Source: Musa acuminata AAA Group (lineage: Eukaryota > Streptophyta > Magnoliopsida > Zingiberales > Musaceae). Taken from it: a DNA stretch of 64,000 nucleotides. Position 1 is the first letter of the stretch, and every line of letters begins with the position of its first letter. The translations under genes were made by a program, and so were the position numbers. Positions 57,263 to 64,000 of the stretch are shown here, in pieces. The notes beneath the pieces are model-generated. The model saw only the letters and a list, made by a program, of their open reading frames with translations. It was not told the origin of the DNA and searched no databases. The stretch lies in assembly GCF_036884655.1 (NCBI RefSeq), contig NC_088345.1, positions 28,499,501 to 28,563,500 on the forward strand. Direction: 5' to 3'.

Positions 57263-59050
57263 TACGTATGATTGTAAATCTGTAATCTCAACTCCTGTTT
57301 TTGATGTCGGTTAAGGGCATCAGCATTGTCAATGTGAAGTTGCTGAGGAGGTGGATGCCGAGGGCAATGCTGCGGTTGCTGCATTGGAGGAAGAGTTGCT
57401 GCCCTGTTTCTGTCGCTGCGTGAGGTGAGAGCACCGGGGCTGGAAGGCGACTGCATCGATGTGGCTGCAACTGCTGTGAACCAAGGGGCGATATCTGAGC
57501 AGTGGGGTTGAGGCTGCGGTGATGGCAACCTGAGGTGATGGCATCCTGCGGTTGTGGCAAAAGATGCTCTAAGCAAGGAGGAGGTGGCGTTGAAGGTGGC
57601 ATTGAAGAGGTCGGGGTTCAGAAGAGGAATCAGTGGTGCGTGTGCTGTTGGGGTTAAGGCAGTGCAGCATACTTGCTGTGGTTGCTGCGTGTGCTGCTAG
57701 AGGGCAGCTACTGCAGAACGTGGGGTTGGTCATTGGTTGGGAGCAATGGTGGCGGTGGTTACAATCGGCGGTTGTGGCAACAGAGGGTGCCATTGTTTTC
57801 TGTTGCTGCATGCGGCGGTGGTGCTTTGTTTTTGTCGCACCACATAAGGAGTTGGCTAGAAGGATTACGAGCGGTTGAGGAGAAGGCTGCGGTGGCTAGC
57901 AGTATCAATGGTCGCTGGCCGGAGCGCAACTGCGACGGTGGAGAAGAAGGCAACGAGGGTCGCGGTAGGGATCGACGGGGGGCTGCAGCAATAGAGGAAG
58001 CTCTATTTTTGCAACCGTTGCAACGAGGGGCTGCGGCAACTGGTGGCTGCAACTATGACCTGGGGGGGGGGGGGGCGGGCACAGCTAGGGTTGAAGCTGG
58101 GAGGTGGGCGGCGGTGATCGAGTGGTCGGGAAGCGGTGGTGGAATTGCCTTGCAGCGGTAGTGGGGAAGAAGGGAAACGGGGGTGCGGGCTGCTGGGGAA
58201 AGTTAGTGGCCGGCAAGTAGAGGCAGCGGTGGTCTAGCGGCGGGGAAATAGCGGCGGCGGTGGAGAAGGAGGTAGCGAGGGTCGCAACAAGGATTGACGG
58301 GGGCTGTGGCAACAAAGGGAGCTCTATTTTTGTCGCACCGCAGAAGGAAAGGTTGTTGCCGGGGTTGTGAGGCAATTGTGGCAGTGTAGTTGGGAGCAAG
58401 ATCATCAAGGGTGAGGAGCAGAAAAGGGGCGCCGTGGCTAGGTGCTGCTAGGGGGTGGTCCGTTGGTCGGAAATAGCACCGGCGGCCCTTTCTCGGTTGC
58501 CTTATTTTGGTCGTCATGAAGTAGGGAGGTCGAGCGGCTGAGGCTGCGACCCAAGGGGAGGCGAGCGGTGGTGAGGCGGTTGAGAAAAGTGGTGGTGACA
58601 CGATTGGGAACAAGGGCAATCAGTGAGTTGCCCTATTTCGGTCACCGCAAGGAGGGAGGCAACCGACGGTTGCAGCTACGACCTAGGGGGGTACGATGAC
58701 AGGGTGGTTAGGGCAGCATCGCTGATGGTATCAATAACAAAGGGGTGGTCCACTGGTTAGGAAACGACATCGGCTGTCCTTCTCGCTCGAGTGAGATGGG
58801 GAAGCCCGAAGGAGAGGTGGCTGGTCGAGGGGGGGCAGTGGCGGCGTTGGTGGCTGGCCGGGGGGGGGGGCAACGGTGGCAGAGGTGGTTTGTTGGCCAA
58901 GAAGCAACGGCGGTAGTGATCGCTGACCGGAGAGCAATGGCGGTGGGTGGGCTGGCCGGAAGTAGAGGAAGCAGGGGTGGTTGCAGCTTCTTCTTATCAT
59001 TCTTTTTTTTTTTTTTTTTGATGATGAAGATAACTACAGTGAGGATCGCT
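57263..59050 (-). other. H: long GC-skewed leader
   Basis: 1.8 kb between primer site and gag is strongly G-rich on the plus strand. It has imperfect duplications: GAGCTCTATTTTTGTCGCACC-like words near 57990, 58320 and 57830, and G runs at 58063-58074 and 58859-58869. The many open frames on both strands follow composition and are not accepted as genes. Confidence 0.55.
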
Positions 59051-59064
59051 GCTCTGATACCAAA
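59051..59064 (-). promoter_or_regulatory. H: primer-binding site
   Basis: The minus-strand TTTGGTATCAGAGC stands directly beside the LTR start at 59065. Confidence 0.8.
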
Positions 59065-59418
59065 TGATAGAACCCTAAGGTTTTATCATAAAATAAATGG
59101 AATAAATAGAAGAAAAGGGGATGATCACTTCAAGGGGATCGGCCTCCTTGATCACTTCGAAGGGATCGGCCTCCTTGATCGCTTCGAGGGAATCGACCTG
59201 GTTTGTCATAACAAACTGGAATAATATTTCATTGATTGATTCATTGATTCCTTGAAGAAAGGGTTACATCACTATTTATAGAGTTCCACCTGGAGTCCAC
59301 CATGACTTGGATTTTTAATAATAAATAAATATTAAATAAACCTCTATCCGACTCTAACTGAACTAAACATACTCAATAAACATTATTCAAAAACTTATAA
59401 AATTAAAGGGTCCTAACA
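59065..59418 (-). repeat. H: 5' LTR (354 bp)
   Basis: On the plus strand it reads TGATAGAACCC...GGTCCTAACA. It has an inverted TATA (59273-59280) and three short tandem repeats of GATCACTTCGAAGGGATCGG type at about 59122-59200. It is related to the E/G LTRs (shared GGGGATCGGCCTCCTTG). TSD GCTCT follows at 59419-59423. Confidence 0.8.
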
Positions 59419-60362
59419 GCTCTCCATAGTAAAAGCTCGGTTATATAGACATTTCTTCATTAAGGACTTAAAGGAAGCATTATATATCTTGTGGATTCAG
59501 ATCTATAGAGAGATTCAAGAGGATGCTTAGCTTATTCCAATCTAGGTACATAGACACTATTGTCCAAAGGTTTGACATGGAAAATTCCAAGAGTGGTTTC
59601 ATACTGATGAGACATGGGATATCGCTTTCTAGGAGTATGTCCCCAAGGACTCCTAAAGAAAGGGCAAACATGGATAGGATACCCTATACCTCAACTATAG
59701 GATCTATAATATATACCATGCTATGTATCAGGCCTGATATAGTGCATGCTCTGAGTGTTACAAGTAGGCATTAGGTAGATCCAAGCTTAGAGCACTGGAA
59801 AGTAGCAAAGTGTATCCTTATGTACTTGAGAAAGGTTAAGAATCATTTACGAGTATATGAAGGTAGTAGCCAAAGGGTTGAAGGCTACACAAACTCAAGT
59901 TTTCAATCCAACGTCGATGACAACAAGTCTAATTCAAGGTATGTGTTCACCCTGAATGGAGGAGCACTATGCTGGAAGAGTTCCAAGCAAGATACTACTA
60001 CTGACTTGACCACAGATGCAGATTACATTGTTACAACAGAGGCAGCAATAGAGAGATTTTGGATGAAAAAGTTTATTGCAGATCCAGGAGTCATGCCGGG
60101 CAACGAGGAGTCGATTCCCTTATATTGCAACAATAATGGGGTGATTGCTTAAGCGAAGGAAACCAAGATTCATCAGAAGTCTAAGCACATTTTGAAGAGG
60201 TTCCACCTGATCATTGAGATAGTTGCCCAAGGAGATGTAGTAGTAGAAAGAATTTCATCCAAAGATAACATCACTGATCCACTAACAAAGTCGTTGTCCC
60301 AAATTATCTTTTAGCGTCACAAAGGTCTCATGGGGATCACACACATAGGTGATTGGCTTTAG
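59419..60362 (+). pseudogene. J: copia RT C-terminus and RNase H
   Basis: It carries QSRYIDTIVQRFDMENSKSG, YTSTIGSIIYTMLCIRPDI and ALSVTSR (RT connection), then GYTNSSFQS, GGALCWKSSKQDTTTDLTTDADYI (TEAEYI has become TDADYI) and LYCNNNGVIA. HQKSKHILKRFHLI, ITDPLTKSLS and a final GITHIGDWL follow. Stops near 59773, 60150 and 60313 break it. It is Tork/Angela-like. The preceding RT block is at 29877-29945. Confidence 0.82.
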
Positions 60363-60365
60363 GTT

Positions 60366-60618
60366 TGTAGGAAAATCTAGGGGCAAAATCACATGTGCAG
60401 CAAAAAAACATAAAACAAAAATCCCTAAATTTCCCATAAATTATGTTTGTCGTCATGCAAAGATTGGTATGCAAAATCCGTAAAATCGAAAAACTGCTTT
60501 TGTGAAAAATTGTGTTTTACCTAGGGAGATCGTATATCCCTGAATCCCTTTGAATCTGTAGAATAGGATAAAGGAAGTTAAGCATCCTCTTCTCTATCGA
60601 TGATCCAAACAGCAGGAT
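60366..60618 (+). repeat. J: 3' LTR fragment
   Basis: TGTAGGAAAATCTAGGGGC follows GDWL-stop by a few bases. It aligns with the LTR at 63566 (shared CAAAGATTGGTA and CCTAGGGAGATCGTATATCCC). It is cut at 60619 by K1. Confidence 0.68.
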
Positions 60619-61919
60619 TGTTAGGAACAAGTTGGCACTAAGAGGGGGGGGCGGGTGAATTAGTGCAATGGTAAAAATATCTTCGTTTCGTATGATAAAA
60701 ACCAATTTTGGCAAAAATTGTTTCATAAATATCTTAATTTGAAACACGTTCGTAAATGTATTGGAAGAAGTAAGCAAATAAAGTGGTTTGCAGTAATATA
60801 AATTGCACAAACGAAAAGGCAAACTGGATTTTTATAGTGGTTCGGTCGTCGTGACTTACATCCACTCCGCTGATTCCTCTTCCGTCGATGCCACTGGCAT
60901 CCACTGTCGATCTTCCTTTAATAGGCGAAGATCAACCTTATTCTTACACCCCTCTTCTCCTTTTCACAAGTTTAGGAGAAGACCTTTACAAGCACTCACT
61001 CCTCTCTCAAACTATTCTAACACTTAGATTAGAAGAGGAGGATTCTCACAAGAGATTATAATAGTGTTTTTCCCTTTTTAAATTCTCTATGCTTGTGTAT
61101 CTTATCCAGGGATGAGAGGGGTATTTATAGGCTTCAAATTGATTCAAACTTGGAGACTAAAAATATCTCATCCTGGGTTTTCTAGGTATAGGCGATACCA
61201 CCGGCTTTGCTGGGCGATATCATCGCTAGTGTCAGTCTGACACTAACACTACACTAGGAGGTACCATCGCCTGACAGGAGTGGTGCCACCGCCTGGCACC
61301 CTACCACTAAGCGGTACCATTGCTTGATAGGGGCGGTACCACCAGTGGTAGCATTTACTATAGGTGATACCACCACCAGTCTGGGTGGTACAACTGCTCA
61401 GACCACCTGGGAGATTGAGCATCCCAAGCGATGCCACCGCCGACCAGGCTTTTAGCATCCTAGTTGGGCCTTAAATCCGACCCAAACCAGCCCAACTTTG
61501 GGCACAATTGGCCTCTAACAGAGTTGATGGGATTATCTCCCAATCCCAACTCCAATTATGTGCTAACTACAATTCCTAAGACATTCTAAGCAATATAAGT
61601 TCGGTTTCTTCCGACGAGCTTCCGACGATCTTCTGGCGAACTTCTGACGATCTCTCGACAATGTTTCGATGGACTCCCGGCAAGCTCCTAGACTTCACAA
61701 CGATCTTCTTGGTGATTTCTAATGAGCTTCTTTGGCAAGCTCCTGGACTTCTCGGTTGGTTCCGGTAGAACATTCAATGAATATTTGGACTTCCAATGAA
61801 CTCTCGAACTCCTAACGAAATCATGTTCTTGACTCCGGGACTTCATTGTGCTTTATGCCTTGCTATGGTAGTTAATCCTGCACACATAAAAACATACTAT
61901 GATCTAGACAATTATTACT
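60619..61919 (-). repeat. K1: diverged SIRE-like LTR (1301 bp, incomplete)
   Basis: It starts TGTTAGGAACAAG with the poly-G and GTGAATTAGTGCA motif of the family. It has an inverted TATA (TATTTATAGG, about 61121) and a degenerate array with GGCGGTACCACC-like cores (about 61180-61460). Its far end (GATTCAACA) is missing, and K2 begins directly at 61920. Confidence 0.75.
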
Positions 61920-62813
61920 TGTTAGGAATGAGTCAGCACTAAGAGGGGGGGGGTGAATTAGTGCAGTGATAAAAATCACGGTTCTAAAAATTTCTTTCAT
62001 TTCGTACGATAAAACCAATTTCAGAAACTTGTTCAACTTGAAAGAATATTTGTAAACATGTTGAAAGCAATAAGCAAGTAAAGAGGTTTACAGTAAGGTA
62101 AGTTGCAAAAAAGAAAAGCAAACCAAATTTTTATAGTGGTTCGGTCATCGTGACCTACATCCACTCCACCGATTCCTCTTGAGGCCATCGACATCCATTA
62201 TCGATCTTCCTTTAATAGGCAAAGATCAACCTTCTTCTTACACCCCTCTTCTCCTTTTTACAGGTTTAGGAGACAACCTTTACAAGCACGCACTCCTCTC
62301 TAAATAGAATTCTAAGTTTAAGCTAGAGGAGAGGATTTCTCAAGAGATTTCTACAGCGTTTTCTCACTTTTAGACTCTTTATGCTTATGTTTGTTAACCA
62401 AGGATAAGATAAGTATTTATAGGCTTCAAGTTGATTCAAACTCGGAGCCTAAAAAGGTCTCATCCTAGGTTTTCTAGGTACTAGCGGTACCACCGTCGTT
62501 CCTGGGCAGTACTACTATCGTAGGATCTGCCACTAGTTGGTACCACTATCTGATAGGGGTGGTACCCCCGTTGGTATCATTACTTCTAGTGGTACCACTA
62601 CCCAGAATTCCTGCGGTGCTATTCCCCGAGCTATGCCACCGTTGGCGAGGGTTTTAGCACCCTAGTTGGGCCTTGAATCCAGCCCAAACCAACGTAACTT
62701 CGGGCCCAGTTGGCTCCTAACATAGTTGATGTGATTACCTCCCAATCCTAACTCCAATTATGTGCTAACTATAATTCCTAAGACATAATCTAAGCAAGAT
62801 AAGTCTGGTTTGA
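61920..62813 (-). repeat. K2: diverged SIRE-like LTR, truncated
   Basis: It starts TGTTAGGAATGAG, has the same order of parts as K1, and stops near TAAGTCTGGTT. The next bases match the 3' non-coding region beside LTR F1 (GACGGAGTTAACCTTAACTC). The LTR end and polypurine tract have been deleted. Confidence 0.75.
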
Positions 62814-63565
62814 CGGAGTTAACCTTAACTCCCCCTATCAATATGCCATATTGATAGAACCTTGAATTCAAGCTGAATTCAAGTCATTGCAAATTTCATC
62901 ATGAATATTTGCAACACGTCATCATGCATAACATGATCATACTTCTCCCCCTTGGTCATCAACAAAAAGGAGAAGCTCTAAATATCAAGTGTTTGAGATA
63001 TAAGTTCAAATCATTGCATGAAAAACATAATATCAAGTTTTATCATCATGTAATTTATAAGCTAGAAAATTTAGCAAGTGTTACATCATGCAAGCTATCA
63101 AGTTTTAGATATGCAAGGTAGTAAGATAGCAGGTTTACAACATACAAGCTAGTAAAAATTTCGAAAGCAAATGCAAGATAGCTTTCTTGTTGAAGTGTGT
63201 AAGCTAGCAATTCTTGCTTCCTATTGCAATGTGCAAGTTGCAAGTTTTGCTTCTTGAGATTGGCAAGATAGTGATGTTCAAGATAGCAAGCTCTTTCTTC
63301 TCTTTTGAGAAGTGTAATTTTTGCTTCCTTGGCAAAGTGCAAGCTAGCAAAATTTTACATTATTTTACAACAATCAAGCTAGCAATTTGGCAAGTGTTAC
63401 TTCTCTTTGAAGTATGAAGGCTAGCAAGTTTTTGAAAAATAATGCAAGATAACAAGCTAGAAAGATATGATGTTTCACATGAAGCAAGCTACATGAAGTA
63501 TGTTTGCATCTTCTCTTTAGATAAGCAAGCATGCAAGTTTTTGCATATTCTTGACTTGTGCAAGC
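62814..63565 (-). other. K: SIRE-like 3' non-coding region
   Basis: Homologous to 32100-32930. It includes CTCCCCCT words and GCAAGCTAGCAA-like repeats (63197, 63341 and 63378). No gene seen. The Tork-like LTR at 63566 cuts it. Confidence 0.65.
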
Positions 63566-64000
63566 TGTGGAAAATCTTGGGGGCAACATCACATACATGC
63601 ATAGCGGAAGAACAAGAAAAACAAAATCTCCTATTCCCAAAGAGATGTTCATCGTCGTGCAAAGATTGGTACGCAAAATCCATGAAACTTAAAACTGCAT
63701 ATAGAGTAGATTGTGTTACCTAGGGAGATCGTATATCCCTATTTCCTTACAGATCTTTAGGAGAGGGTGAAGGAGGTCCTCTCTAGCAGTGATCCACACA
63801 ATAGAGCTGCGACGACGCTCCTCAAAACTCTAGGCCTGCTCTAAGGTAGAGAGGGGGAGGAGAATAGGAGAGGCAAGCAAAGGCTCTAGCCTATGAGGCT
63901 CTGGATCCCTCCTATTTATAGAGGACCCCTGTCAAAACCTAATGGATCCTCCCCTAGTGGGTATTCGATCTACATCCAATTACCCAAGCCTTTTAGATTA
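63566..64000 (+). repeat. L: second Tork/Angela-like LTR, runs off the window
   Basis: It starts TGTGGAAAATCTTGGGGGC and is similar to the J 3' LTR at 60366 for at least 230 bp. It restarts from the first LTR base, so it is not simply the continuation of J's LTR. An inverted TATAAATA at 63913-63920 leaves the orientation slightly open. Confidence 0.6.

Noticed and set aside
57262..59224. Many ORFs in the H leader, up to 162 aa
   Set aside because: The GC-skewed, stop-poor composition explains them. They overlap on both strands and lie between a primer site and gag.

Overview
The window is a plant nuclear segment made almost entirely of nested LTR retrotransposons. The evidence is recognisable Ty1/copia and Ty3/gypsy gag, protease, integrase, reverse transcriptase and RNase H fragments, tRNA-iMet primer sites (TGGTATCAGAGC type), polypurine tracts, TG...CA LTR ends and several exact 5-bp target-site duplications (TSDs). 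The lineages (SIRE/Maximus-like and Tork/Angela-like copia, Tekay/Del-like and a short-LTR gypsy) are those of flowering plants; the species cannot be fixed. I found no convincing host gene, tRNA or rRNA. The only long undamaged reading frame that is not a standard gag or pol piece is a 354-codon ORF at 52137-53201.

Left half, outermost to innermost. J is a plus-strand Tork/Angela-like copia whose reverse transcriptase is broken at 29877-29945. E is a minus-strand gypsy (LTR 29496-29876) that abuts J. E's gag is cut by two insertions: A, a minus-strand SIRE-like copia (1-4600), and B, a plus-strand Tekay-like gypsy (4733-27796, TSD AGATC) with 4.2-kb LTRs around a 1.65-kb wrecked interior. 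B's 3' LTR contains D, a minus-strand solo LTR (11465-24500, TSD GGAAG). D contains C (11878-22172, TSD ACATC), a tandem LTR-internal-LTR-internal-LTR array with a 3.68-kb unit.

Right half. H, a minus-strand gypsy (30-bp LTR remnant at 29946; gag, leader and 5' LTR at 56417-59418; TSD GCTTT/GCTCT), sits in the same J gene and has been filled by a SIRE-like copia cluster. The cluster has four minus-strand LTRs (29976, 35761, 43529 and 50143) that share three internal regions. A segment holding the 354-codon ORF follows, then a plus-strand copia 3' end with its LTR (to 56416). G, a solo LTR of the E family (40087-40480, TSD TCTAC), interrupts the middle copia copy. After H, J resumes (59419-60362), enters its 3' LTR, and is broken by SIRE-like LTRs K1/K2 (60619-63565). 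A second Tork-like LTR (63566 on) runs off the window.

Nothing here looks like an autonomous element now, because every gag or pol has stops, frameshifts or deletions. The most informative signals are: the C array, where base differences place the unequal crossover that built it; an in-frame stop between gag and pol shared by all three assessable SIRE-like copies; a TRIM-derived segment built into the C LTRs; hairpins in the purine tract of the B LTR; GC-rich inverted motifs in every SIRE-like LTR; and the ORF bracketed by inverted LTRs.
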